This document shows, in pieces, positions 1 to 8,186 of a DNA stretch of 61,250 nt. The stretch lies in the IMG/VR virus record IMGVR_UViG_3300047494_000010, positions 1 through 61,250 of that record, one strand, 5' to 3'. Numbering within the stretch: position 1 is the first letter of the stretch; each line of letters opens with the position of its first letter. The notes beneath the pieces are model-generated. The model did no database searches. It was not told where the DNA came from and was given only the letters and a program-made list of their open reading frames with translations. Position numbers and translations under genes: made by a program. Origin of the DNA: a virus.

Positions 1-127
1 TCGCCAGGAGTCGCCGCGCTTGTAGTAGCTTGCCAAGAGTGTCGCCAGAAGTGTCGCCAGAGCCGCGATTCTACCCGGTTTCTCCTATGACGCAAGGCCC
101 TTCATAGAGTCCTCTTCTGGGCACCAA
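1..127. repeat. Terminal direct repeat, left copy
   Basis: These 127 bases recur exactly at 61124-61250. The window therefore closes into a circle of about 61,123 bp. An exact repeat of this odd length is what a k-mer assembler leaves at the ends of a circular contig, so it may not be a packaged terminal repeat. It contains the 5' end of the integrase gene (start codon equivalent at 36-34). Confidence 0.95.
40..59. repeat. 12-bp-period repeat pair upstream of integrase
   Basis: TGTCGCCA occurs at 40-47 and again at 52-59, exactly 12 bp apart, immediately upstream of the integrase start. A matching pair with the same 12-bp period lies at 225-244. Paired repeats flanking an integrase promoter region could bind integrase arms, excisionase or a repressor; this is inference. 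Confidence 0.6.
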
Positions 128-224
128 CGGCTGTTTTCTGCAGTCGGCAAATAAAATAAACACCAATAAATCAGGTAGTTATTTATACCGCCTTATATGG
201 GTTGGTACTGTTTTCCATATAAAG

Positions 225-244
225 TGTCACCAAAACTGTCGCCA
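225..244. repeat. 12-bp-period repeat pair next to the giant gene stop
   Basis: TGTCACCA at 225-232 and TGTCGCCA at 237-244 are 12 bp apart, matching the pair at 40-59. They lie immediately past the stop codon of the giant virion gene. Confidence 0.55.
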
Positions 245-3200
245 CTAGCGCTCTGCCATCTGCTGTGCAGCGCCCTGCTCCCCGCGCTTATATTCTACCC
301 CGCCGTTAGTCTGCCGCTCCCGGGTCATCTGGGCCTGGCGTGCCTTCAGCAGATCCGACACAGGCGATGGCTTGAACCCGTTACGTGTCTGCGCTGCCTG
401 CATATCGTACCAGCGCTGCCGAGCAGCGTCGATCGAGTCCGAGTCGCCTGACTTCATGGCGCGCAGGTAGTCATTGATCACGTCCGTCTTCATGGTCTGG
501 AAGTGCTGCTCGTAGTCGTACATTGACTCTGTATTACGTGCCCGGTTAGTCACCTTAGTCGTCGGAGCACCCAGACCCTGCATCAGAGCATCAGCCAGGT
601 TAATCTCGTCGGGCGACATGGCGACATCACCGCGCTTGGTCGTGACCCCTTCCGTGGCCATGTGCATACCCTTGAGTACATCCCGCACACCTGACGGCAT
701 CAACTGGGTCAGTCCGTTGTAGAGATCACCCTTGGCCATCGCGGTCGTACCGTCTACCATATTAGGGAGCATTCCCACGGCCGGACCCATCATGGCGAAC
801 GCGTAGTCGGGTACTGTCTTACCGGTAAGCGTTCCGCCGCCGACATTCATCCGACCCAGCGGGTTCAGGATATCTCCCGCACCAACCCGGTTCGAGATGT
901 CGACCCCGGCGAAGGCCGGAGCACCATGGAGCACCAAGTTAGCCACGTCACTGTCACCGATCTGCTTGCGCAGGAAATCCTCGGTGCTGTCCATGTCGTC
1001 ATCTTGGTCGAACATCTTTTTAAGCACCCAGCCGACAGCCTGCGCGCCCGGGATACCCATGGCACCGGCCAGCACACCGTAGTGTGTCGCCATGAAGCCT
1101 AGTTGTGTGCGAGCAACAGCCCGCTCTTGTGGCGTCGCCCCAGCCATGGATGCCTTAACTAGCCGACCCAACAGAGACGCGTGGATGATCTGGAACTTAC
1201 GGAACTGGGTCATCAAGCGCAACGGCAATGGACCAGCTGCTCCGTTCATCATGGCGCGGGGCGCGTTATACGCCGAGTAGTCGCCATAAGCCTGGCGGAT
1301 GTTATCCGACGCCGACTTGACACCAGCTGCATGCGCCGTGTTGTCGTTGCCGCCGTGAGTCATGGCGTCTTCGTAGGCGAGGCGGTAGGATCCCAGCGCT
1401 GATGCGATGCGGTTATGCATCTCGATACCCTTAGCCACCTGGGTCATCATGGTGGTGCCCTTGGCCCAAGCTGCACCCACCTTGTTATCAGACAGCAGAT
1501 CGGCGCGGCCGTAGTCCTGCTCGTGGCCGATGTCGAGAATGCCCGCCTTCTTCAGTCCCTGGAGCATCTCAACTTCGCGAGCAGGGCCTTTATGTAGCGT
1601 CAGATCAGGCGACATGATGCCCCGATCCTTGACCATGGCCATCGAGTCACGCATACCGGCGACCATCGCACGCCAGCCGCGGCCTGCACCGTGCTTACCT
1701 ATCATAAGCGGCAAGGACATAGTGTACGGCTGGCTCAAGTACTGCAGGTAGTGAGCGGGCGAGGTGAGCAGCTTCCACGTCGTCGTGAAGGCCATCAGCT
1801 TGTTTTCCCAGGGGGGCGAAGACTCGTACTGCAGGGCCTGGCGCTGCTGGAACTCGTTGATGTAGTTCTGCACGTCCGAGCGGTTCTCACGGCTCGGGAG
1901 GGTCTTAACCTCTTCACGCATGGCTCCCATGGCCGACTCGATCTTACCGCTGTGTAGGATGCCCGAGACGTACCCGTTATGGGTATAACCGTTCTCAAGC
2001 ACGGAACGTAGCATCTCCCGGCCGACCACACCCGGGATATTCTTTCGTTGTAGCTCGCTCATGCGCGCCGACGAGTCACCCAGGCTCTGCAGATATAGAT
2101 CACCCACTACCTTAGCAAACGCCTCGCCCTGTGCCTTATCCTCGAACGCTGCCTTACCACGCTCCATCAACTTCTGCATGTTCTCCCAAGTGGCACCACC
2201 GGCATCCTGATAGAACGGCTCCTTGGCCTTGCGGTCGGCCCAGCCGTACTTGCCCTCGAGTGACTTGGCTACTTCTTCGGCCTGCCCCATCGAGCTTGTG
2301 TGCTGCACCCAGTAGTGGTCAGGATCCGACTGCATCTTTTCCAGGGCGGCTTCGTCACCAGCTGCTTCGGCATCACGGTAAGCACGCGACTTACCTACAG
2401 CCACGTAGTCACCGTGGCGTCGTAGCGGGGCGTAGGGGCCGTCGAGTTCGTTAGGTACGCTCAGTTCCTTAGCGTCGGGACCAAGCAGTTCACGTACTTC
2501 CTTCATGGCGGCGACGCGTTGCTGAAACTGCTCGTGACCCAGCCGGTTAACATCAGCGATAAGCTTCTGTGCGGCTGTCGAGAACTCACCGTAGCGCTTC
2601 TCCATCGCAGGATCGGTAGTGACGTTCTTCCAGTCAGGCTGATGTCCCCACTTCTGTTGTGCTGTGGTGTCGGTCAGATACTCTGAGACACGTGCACGCT
2701 CGGAGGTTGAGAGTTTGGCCGCGGCTGAGCCGATGTCGCCGAGGCGCTTGTCGAGGGCGTTCTTGTAAGCACCCTTCTGGCCGAACAAGTCCATGTAAGC
2801 TTTGGCTGTCTTGAGACCCTTACTCACTGCGGCGTCTGCAAGATCGTGCCCGAAGCTGAGCGTCTGTATGCCGCGCTTGGCACCCTGAGCGATGGTCCCG
2901 GCAACCGAGCGAGCCGGTCCCTGCAGAGCTTTAGGTAGCTTCGATGCTACTTTGTCTGCGAGACTGGTACGGTCGGCGTCCCGGTCGGTATCGGGCCTAA
3001 AGGATTTGGCGCTGTTGGCTGAGAGGTATTTGGAGATGTCGATGTGTTCGGATTCGTCGACTGCGCGTTTGGGCTGTTCGGAAACCTGGCCTGACCCTCG
3101 GGGCTCTCCAGATATGCCTTCAGCTTGTCCATCCGATCGGGATTCGATCTGGAAACGACTACGTTGCCCTGTTGTGCGTTCTGCCGCGCTGTCGCTGCTG

Positions 3201-6200
3201 CCTGGTCGAAACTCTTCTTGAGATTGTCCATGTTCAAAAGCCTTTCTTAAAAACTCGGCAGTTTGCGGTGCTTTCGCCTCAAGCATCGAGCGCATACCTG
3301 CATCATGATACATTGCTCCTGCTTGAGCAAACAACTCAGCACGCATTGTACGTGGTCCGAGGTCGCTGCTACCGAGCGGGTAATCTAATACTGCTTCCAA
3401 AAAAGAATCGGGAGCAGATTTATATAGCTGATAAAGTTCACGCGAAACGGCCCCAGTGGGTAGTATCTTCTCCCCACTTTGAATCATCGCAAGAGATGGA
3501 TGCTGAGAATAGATACCCCCATGGCCTATGTCATCTATGACATGCATCATTTCGTGGCGATAGATCAATCCTTGATATACATCGTCAGCGTTGATTGTTC
3601 GTTCGCCCATTACTAGGCGGTATTGTCCGTCTGGCAGGGGTTCCACGTAGGCGTCGGTTTTAGGGTCGTCGTGGATCGCGACTTCGGAAACACGGTCGAG
3701 GTGAGCACCTAATCCCGCATCGCGTAGGCTCTGTTCTGCTACTCGGAATCCTTGGTGCTTTCTGAGTTCGTCGTGCGAGGACTCCCGAACATTGAATTTC
3801 CTACCGTCAGTTGTTTCCGTCCATTTGCGGCCGTTAGCAGACTCGTACCCGCGCTTACCTTCGTTAGCTCGATACCAGTCCTCTTGCTCGTGGAGGGTTG
3901 GGGCTCGTCCTTCCTCAGCGACGGTGCGAGCATAATGGTCTTGCCAAAGATCCTGTTGGTTCGGGGGGAGGTCTTCGAATGACGGATGATCAGCATGCTT
4001 CTCTTCGTCCCAGTGTTCCTGGGCAGCTTTATCTAGTTCGTCACCACCCGACGCTTTGCGGGCGGCTTCGATGGTTTCGTTACGCTTGGCGAGCTCAGTG
4101 GTGCGGCGCTCTTCTTCTGCCCGTTCGGCAGCGGATGCCTCGCGGTCACCCCTACGGATAGCAGCGCCGTCCTTACCCGCCAGCTGTGCAGCTTCCCAGT
4201 CGCGGCCCTTCTTACTACCCGCGGAGTCGACAGTCTCGCCTTGGGAGCTACCGGCAGACTGAACCTCACCCATACCCTGAGTGCGCTCTTCGCCTTCGGT
4301 GCTAAACAGATCCCGTTGATCCAGCTGCGTGTTCTCCCGGCCGGGACGGTCACCTGGCTCGATGGGGGCTTCGACGTGCCGAGCGGTGTCAAGCATCTCG
4401 AGGAGCTCGCCGTCACGCATGCCCATCTTGCGTGCGGTGTCACGTACCTTCGTCTGTAGCGTCTTTTCGTTAGCGATTTGACGAACGCGTCCCTCCGACA
4501 GTCCGGTAGCCTTCGCGATTTCAGTTGAGGTCTTGCCTTGAATCAGTGCCTGGTGTGCGATGTCTTGATCGCGCATCGAGGGAAAGGACCGCTTCAGCAG
4601 ATCTTCAAGCGTCCACGGGTTCTTTCGGTCAATGTTGCCAGTTACTTCTTGCCCGGTTTGACGGCTGGGGGTGCCATCTCGGGCAGGCACAGACCCATCG
4701 GGTTGTACACGTCCCGGTTCGGCCCCACGTCCTTGCACATCAGACGCACTTCGGGCGGTAACTCGTTGCCCGTTATCCCGATCGTCACCGGATCGTTGTC
4801 GTATTCGCTGAACCCCATCATTTGCTTGCACTTGTCCTTGAACGTCGGGTTGTACCCGCCCGTCAGGGGTTTGGGCTCTGGGGGCATATCCATCTGGATG
4901 AGGAACATTTGATTCTCCTGGTAATGGTTGAACTGGGACTACTGTTGGCCCTTCACCGGCTTGGTGTTGTTCTTGATGTTCTCCTGCCAGCCGAACCGGG
5001 GTGCTGTTTGCAGCTTGGGGGACTTGGGCTGGCTGGGCATTTTCGGGGCGGACGGCATTTTCGGGGCCGCTGGCTGCTTCGGGGCCGCGAGGTTGAAGTT
5101 CTGGGCCTTGGGCATTGGGGCCGGGCTGAGCTTCGGTGCGGTTGGCACCTTGGCCATCGTTGCTTTGGGGACCGGTACTTTCACCGGGCTTGGCATTTTG
5201 ACGTTTGGCATCTTGAATCTCCTGGAATGCGTCTTTCGTTGCGATGTACTCGTTTTGCTTGGTGCCGCCCTTCGTGTACTTGATGCGGTCATCCAAGCGC
5301 TGAATTACTTCCTCGGGGCTCATGTCTTTCGTAACACCGAGATCTGCTACTGCCTTCTTCACTTGAGCGATCGAGAACGGTCCCTTCGCTCCTTGGTGCA
5401 ACTCTTCCACGCCTGTCTTCCAGGCGATGTCAAGATCGTGCTGCGTATCAGACATGCCGCGCTCAGACAGCGCAGCCTTATCCAATGCAGCCATGAATGA
5501 TTCATTTGTCTGGTGCAGCTTGCCGTCGACCAATATCCCAGTGGGTGTACGCTGGATGGTCGTGTCCGTGGTGGGATGAGTCTGGTCGCCCCACTTATTC
5601 ATCCACCGATCGCGCTCTTCAGGAGTCACAGCGTTCGGGTCGGGTGGCGTGCCGCGCTCCCCTGGCTTGACGGGCTCAGGCGGATTCAGAATCGTCTCAG
5701 GCGGTGTCAGCGGGTTCGGGTGAATGTCCGTACCCGTCACTGGCAAGCCGCGGTTCACTGGCGTGCCACCAGTCGACGGCATCCCCTCGAACAGATCGCC
5801 CTGCGGTGTCACTGGCGTGGCGAGAGGCAGGCTCAGCTGCTCTGGCTCTTTTGTATGCTCATCGTCCGAGATCGCGTGACCTTCGGCCGACGCACCTTCA
5901 ATCGAGTTTGCCTTCGGCAGCATCGACTTGCCGTGCAGTACGCTTAATGCAGCGCCCGTGACGGCGTTGGCTACACTGCTAGCATCGACGAGCGGTGTGT
6001 TGTCCTGGTATCCGTTACTCGTCAGGATGGCCTTCTGTACTGCGCGCCCACCGAGATCACCGCCCTCGAATGCAGCTGCGCCCTTTGCAGCACTCTTGAG
6101 TAGACTCCCGCCACCAGCACCGAGCGGCAACAAGTTCTGCCCGATACTAATCGCAGCATCCGCGGCACCCGCCTTCACTGCCGTAGAGTCGTCGACGCCC

Positions 6201-6718
6201 TCGGCCTTCAAGTCTTTGTATCGGTTATACCCGCTGTCAGCACCGAGTCCTGTCAACAGGGCTGGTGCTGTAGCTGGGTTGGCCACCGCCATTGCGACGG
6301 TTGGAGCAGCTTGACCGATAGCGTTAGCCACCTTGCCGCCGAAAGACGCGTCTTGTGTATCTGCGCGGGTCTGGAGAGTTTGCTGGTCCTTCGAAGTCTG
6401 CGATTGCAGCTTATCTACGAAATCTTCCGAGCCCGTGACCTTACGTCCTGTGATAGCACTTGCGCCTTTATCAAGTGCAGAAGCACCAGCACCAGCTGCA
6501 TCAAGCACGGCACGGCTGACCCCAGCGGCACCTTCACCGATACCATAAATCGCTTGGCGTACGGTGCCACCAGGCTTGGGTGCATCGAGCCCGAAGTATC
6601 CGTATGTCTGATCGATTGGCATCCCGCTGAGTTGGGACATACGCTGCACGATCTGGTCATCAGTCGCATTGGCAGCATCTGGGTATTGCTGCCGGATCTG
6701 ATCAAGCGTTACTGGCAT
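245..6718 (-). CDS. Giant internal virion protein (2,157 aa) with zincin-like and HTH segments
   Basis: This is the largest gene and the last of the late operon. Giant proteins in this position of podovirus genomes are packaged in the head and injected with the DNA; that role is inferred. The N terminus has the 'IRQQYPDA..TDDQIV' pattern seen in such proteins. Residues about 130-220 are Ala/Gly-rich and hydrophobic. Residues about 300-690 are Pro/Gly/Gln/Asn-rich low complexity. A sigma-region-4-like helix-turn-helix lies near 727-751 (STEIAKATGLSEGRVRQI). A zincin motif HEMMH lies at 1055-1059, suggesting metallopeptidase activity. The C-terminal half is helical with a PLPLRLMTQFRKF segment like those in phage polyvalent proteins. 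Three +1-frame ORFs are nested inside it. The function of individual segments is unproven. Confidence 0.85.
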   Translation of the reverse strand: MPVTLDQIRQQYPDAANATDDQIVQRMSQLSGMPIDQTYGYFGLDAPKPGGTVRQAIYGIGEGAAGVSRAVLDAAGAGASALDKGASAITGRKVTGSEDFVDKLQSQTSKDQQTLQTRADTQDASFGGKVANAIGQAAPTVAMAVANPATAPALLTGLGADSGYNRYKDLKAEGVDDSTAVKAGAADAAISIGQNLLPLGAGGGSLLKSAAKGAAAFEGGDLGGRAVQKAILTSNGYQDNTPLVDASSVANAVTGAALSVLHGKSMLPKANSIEGASAEGHAISDDEHTKEPEQLSLPLATPVTPQGDLFEGMPSTGGTPVNRGLPVTGTDIHPNPLTPPETILNPPEPVKPGERGTPPDPNAVTPEERDRWMNKWGDQTHPTTDTTIQRTPTGILVDGKLHQTNESFMAALDKAALSERGMSDTQHDLDIAWKTGVEELHQGAKGPFSIAQVKKAVADLGVTKDMSPEEVIQRLDDRIKYTKGGTKQNEYIATKDAFQEIQDAKRQNAKPGESTGPQSNDGQGANRTEAQPGPNAQGPELQPRGPEAASGPENAVRPENAQPAQVPQAANSTPVRLAGEHQEQHQAGEGPTVVPVQPLPGESNVPHPDGYAPRAQTPDGRVQPDVQGQVQANDGVQRIRQRSGDDRDNGQRVTARSASDVQGRGAEPGRVQPDGSVPARDGTPSRQTGQEVTGNIDRKNPWTLEDLLKRSFPSMRDQDIAHQALIQGKTSTEIAKATGLSEGRVRQIANEKTLQTKVRDTARKMGMRDGELLEMLDTARHVEAPIEPGDRPGRENTQLDQRDLFSTEGEERTQGMGEVQSAGSSQGETVDSAGSKKGRDWEAAQLAGKDGAAIRRGDREASAAERAEEERRTTELAKRNETIEAARKASGGDELDKAAQEHWDEEKHADHPSFEDLPPNQQDLWQDHYARTVAEEGRAPTLHEQEDWYRANEGKRGYESANGRKWTETTDGRKFNVRESSHDELRKHQGFRVAEQSLRDAGLGAHLDRVSEVAIHDDPKTDAYVEPLPDGQYRLVMGERTINADDVYQGLIYRHEMMHVIDDIGHGGIYSQHPSLAMIQSGEKILPTGAVSRELYQLYKSAPDSFLEAVLDYPLGSSDLGPRTMRAELFAQAGAMYHDAGMRSMLEAKAPQTAEFLRKAFEHGQSQEEFRPGSSDSAAERTTGQRSRFQIESRSDGQAEGISGEPRGSGQVSEQPKRAVDESEHIDISKYLSANSAKSFRPDTDRDADRTSLADKVASKLPKALQGPARSVAGTIAQGAKRGIQTLSFGHDLADAAVSKGLKTAKAYMDLFGQKGAYKNALDKRLGDIGSAAAKLSTSERARVSEYLTDTTAQQKWGHQPDWKNVTTDPAMEKRYGEFSTAAQKLIADVNRLGHEQFQQRVAAMKEVRELLGPDAKELSVPNELDGPYAPLRRHGDYVAVGKSRAYRDAEAAGDEAALEKMQSDPDHYWVQHTSSMGQAEEVAKSLEGKYGWADRKAKEPFYQDAGGATWENMQKLMERGKAAFEDKAQGEAFAKVVGDLYLQSLGDSSARMSELQRKNIPGVVGREMLRSVLENGYTHNGYVSGILHSGKIESAMGAMREEVKTLPSRENRSDVQNYINEFQQRQALQYESSPPWENKLMAFTTTWKLLTSPAHYLQYLSQPYTMSLPLMIGKHGAGRGWRAMVAGMRDSMAMVKDRGIMSPDLTLHKGPAREVEMLQGLKKAGILDIGHEQDYGRADLLSDNKVGAAWAKGTTMMTQVAKGIEMHNRIASALGSYRLAYEDAMTHGGNDNTAHAAGVKSASDNIRQAYGDYSAYNAPRAMMNGAAGPLPLRLMTQFRKFQIIHASLLGRLVKASMAGATPQERAVARTQLGFMATHYGVLAGAMGIPGAQAVGWVLKKMFDQDDDMDSTEDFLRKQIGDSDVANLVLHGAPAFAGVDISNRVGAGDILNPLGRMNVGGGTLTGKTVPDYAFAMMGPAVGMLPNMVDGTTAMAKGDLYNGLTQLMPSGVRDVLKGMHMATEGVTTKRGDVAMSPDEINLADALMQGLGAPTTKVTNRARNTESMYDYEQHFQTMKTDVINDYLRAMKSGDSDSIDAARQRWYDMQAAQTRNGFKPSPVSDLLKARQAQMTRERQTNGGVEYKRGEQGAAQQMAER
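2947..3231 (-). CDS. Overprinted ORF inside the giant gene (94 aa), candidate
   Basis: This frame lies in +1 relative to the giant gene, opposite its residues about 1162-1257. It starts ATG (MDNLKKSFDQ) with AAGAAAGG nine bases upstream; a TTG two codons earlier is also possible. The first half looks like an ordinary helical protein with a Lys/Gln/Asn-rich composition, and the second half is a Pro/Thr/Ser/Asn linker. The giant protein is low in complexity here. Its composition resembles a real protein more than a shadow, but support is weaker than for the two nested ORFs at 4.6-5.2 kb. Function unknown. Confidence 0.45.
   Translation of the reverse strand: MDNLKKSFDQAAATARQNAQQGNVVVSRSNPDRMDKLKAYLESPEGQARFPNSPNAQSTNPNTSTSPNTSQPTAPNPLGPIPTGTPTVPVSQTK
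4642..4908 (-). CDS. Overprinted gene inside the giant gene (88 aa)
   Basis: This +1-frame ORF opposite residues about 603-692 of the giant protein has a Shine-Dalgarno CCAGGAG six bases before its ATG. The product (MFLIQMDMPPEPKPL...) has balanced composition, several Cys (DKCK, LMCKD, GLCLP) and many Pro, quite unlike a random frame. The giant protein opposite it is Pro/Gln/Gly/Arg-rich filler, as expected when one frame constrains the other. It begins 30 bases after the stop of the nested ORF at 4939. Function unknown; a small virion or head-tail-associated protein is possible. Confidence 0.65.
   Translation of the reverse strand: MFLIQMDMPPEPKPLTGGYNPTFKDKCKQMMGFSEYDNDPVTIGITGNELPPEVRLMCKDVGPNRDVYNPMGLCLPEMAPPAVKPGKK
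4939..5211 (-). CDS. Overprinted gene inside the giant gene, Pro/Lys-rich (90 aa)
   Basis: This +1-frame ORF has CCAGGAG seven bases before its ATG. The product starts MPNVKMPSPVKVP and continues as a repetitive Lys-Pro-Ala-Met chain (KMPSAPKMPSQPKSPK) ending in FGWQENIKNNTKP. Small proteins of this Pro/Lys type occur beside virion genes in many tailed phages, which supports a real gene. It is followed by a second nested gene with the same type of Shine-Dalgarno. An ORF extension to 5292 exists but lacks a comparable ribosome site. Confidence 0.65.
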   Translation of the reverse strand: MPNVKMPSPVKVPVPKATMAKVPTAPKLSPAPMPKAQNFNLAAPKQPAAPKMPSAPKMPSQPKSPKLQTAPRFGWQENIKNNTKPVKGQQ

Positions 6719-6728
6719 TTAGCTCGCC

Positions 6729-8186
6729 CTAGTGGTAGCCGGAGTTATCTAGTGCTTGTTGTTGACCTACGTGTAGTGCCTGCTGCTGGTCTGCGTACGC
6801 AGGGCCGTTCTGTGTCATCCACTGCTCATATTGCGGGTTGTCGACCATCTGGCCGTATGGTCCGCTCATAGTCTTGGCTGGCGGGGGCATTAGTGGTGCT
6901 GGCTGACCGCGGCCTGGGGGTGGCATAGCAGCTGCTTGGTTCGGAGGTGGTGCCTGACCCGTACCAGCGCCGGGCTGTCCTGCTGCGCCTGGAGGTTGGC
7001 CACCGAAGAACGACGGCTTGCCATCTGGGCCGACTGTGGGGGGTGCTCCTGTTGCGCCACCTTGCCCGCCACCAGTAATTGCGGCGATCCGGTCGTGCTG
7101 ACCCGAGAACTCTGGATATGCCTGATCGACTTGAGTCCGTTTTGCAGCGTACTTAGGATCACTTGGGTCGAGGTTCTTCAGTGCAGACGAGTAGCCATCA
7201 GCACGTGCCTTGACGCCCGGATCATCTGCGCTTTTCATGCCAGTACGCTGTGCTCGGAGGAATTGGGCAGGCGAGTCAGCCTTGGTGGCCGTCAAGACGC
7301 CAATCTGGTTTTCTAGTTGCGCGCGCTGTTTTCCATCGGGGTCGTTTTGGTCGTTCAACTGACCGTACTGGTCGACGAGAGCCTGACTCTGCTTGAGTCG
7401 ACCGAGTGACGTAAGTTTTGTTTCGTTATCGAGCTTCTCACCAGCGGTGCGTGCCGAAGCAGCGCCTGCCTCTGCGCCTGCGAGACCCGTCTGTGCTTTT
7501 TCGAGGTTGACTCGAGCACCCTGCTCAGCAACCTTCCCGCCACGGAGAGCATCTTCAGTGGCCGCTTCAGCTGTAGCGTGTTGAGCGTTGGCGTCATAGA
7601 AGCGGCCGCGGGCAGCACCTTCGACGGCGTTGGTGTCAGCGTTCTTCATTGCAGCGTCGGCCGTCTTAGAGTGTGCTGCAGCCTCGATGCCCGCGTAACC
7701 AGTTTTCTGGATCTCAAGCATCATCTTCGGATCGTAAGAGCCGACGTTATTCAGATACTCCTGCTGCGCGGCCATCATCATGTGCTGAGGCGTGAGGCGA
7801 TCCTGCTCCACCGGGGGGTCACCGGGCTTGGCATCTTTAGCCGTCACCGTATAGCCGATCGCGTTGCCGTTCTTGTCCTGTTGTAACTGCATGGTGTGAC
7901 CTTCTGCGTTGTGCGCTGGGTCGTTGTTGTACTTCTCCATGTAGTCACGAGCGAGCGCATTCATGCCCGAGTGATCACCGTTCGCGGCCTGGTCACCGGC
8001 TTCGATCAGCTGTGCTTTGCGATCGCGGTACTGCGCACCAGCGTCTTGGATGCCCTGGTTAATCTGATCTTGACGTGCGGCTTCCTTCATCTGATATTGC
8101 TTCAGCTGCCGCTCTTGCACCTGGTTCTGGACGCTTTGGTATTCCTTCTCACCCGCGCCTAGTGCTGCACCGATATTGAATCTCAT
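6729..8186 (-). CDS. Internal virion protein, coiled-coil (485 aa)
   Basis: The gene lies between the giant protein gene and an S74-type protein gene; its ATG overlaps the upstream stop as TAATG. The N terminus is a charged Gln-rich helix likely to form coiled coils, the middle is Ala/Glu-rich helix with repeated AEAA/GA segments, and the last 130 residues are Pro/Gly/Gln-rich and disordered. Helical proteins of this kind next to a giant late protein are usually ejected with DNA in podoviruses. No enzymatic motif is seen, so the role is by position and composition only. Confidence 0.6.
   Translation of the reverse strand: MRFNIGAALGAGEKEYQSVQNQVQERQLKQYQMKEAARQDQINQGIQDAGAQYRDRKAQLIEAGDQAANGDHSGMNALARDYMEKYNNDPAHNAEGHTMQLQQDKNGNAIGYTVTAKDAKPGDPPVEQDRLTPQHMMMAAQQEYLNNVGSYDPKMMLEIQKTGYAGIEAAAHSKTADAAMKNADTNAVEGAARGRFYDANAQHATAEAATEDALRGGKVAEQGARVNLEKAQTGLAGAEAGAASARTAGEKLDNETKLTSLGRLKQSQALVDQYGQLNDQNDPDGKQRAQLENQIGVLTATKADSPAQFLRAQRTGMKSADDPGVKARADGYSSALKNLDPSDPKYAAKRTQVDQAYPEFSGQHDRIAAITGGGQGGATGAPPTVGPDGKPSFFGGQPPGAAGQPGAGTGQAPPPNQAAAMPPPGRGQPAPLMPPPAKTMSGPYGQMVDNPQYEQWMTQNGPAYADQQQALHVGQQQALDNSGYH

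Larger units (their letters stand above)
37..244. other. Intergenic region between the giant gene end and the integrase start
   Basis: No gene is visible here once the circle is closed. The stretch 128-225 is AT-rich with several TATAAA/TATATG-like boxes, and the two ends carry the paired TGTCRCCA repeats. It must hold the leftward integrase promoter and possibly the end of the late transcript. No clear intrinsic terminator with a T-run was found. Confidence 0.5.

Noticed and set aside
4033-4443. Further +1-frame ORF in the giant gene
   Set aside because: Same frame as the overprinted candidates, but composition is shadow-like (Ser/Arg/Pro) and no ribosome site is apparent; the giant protein opposite it is not low complexity.
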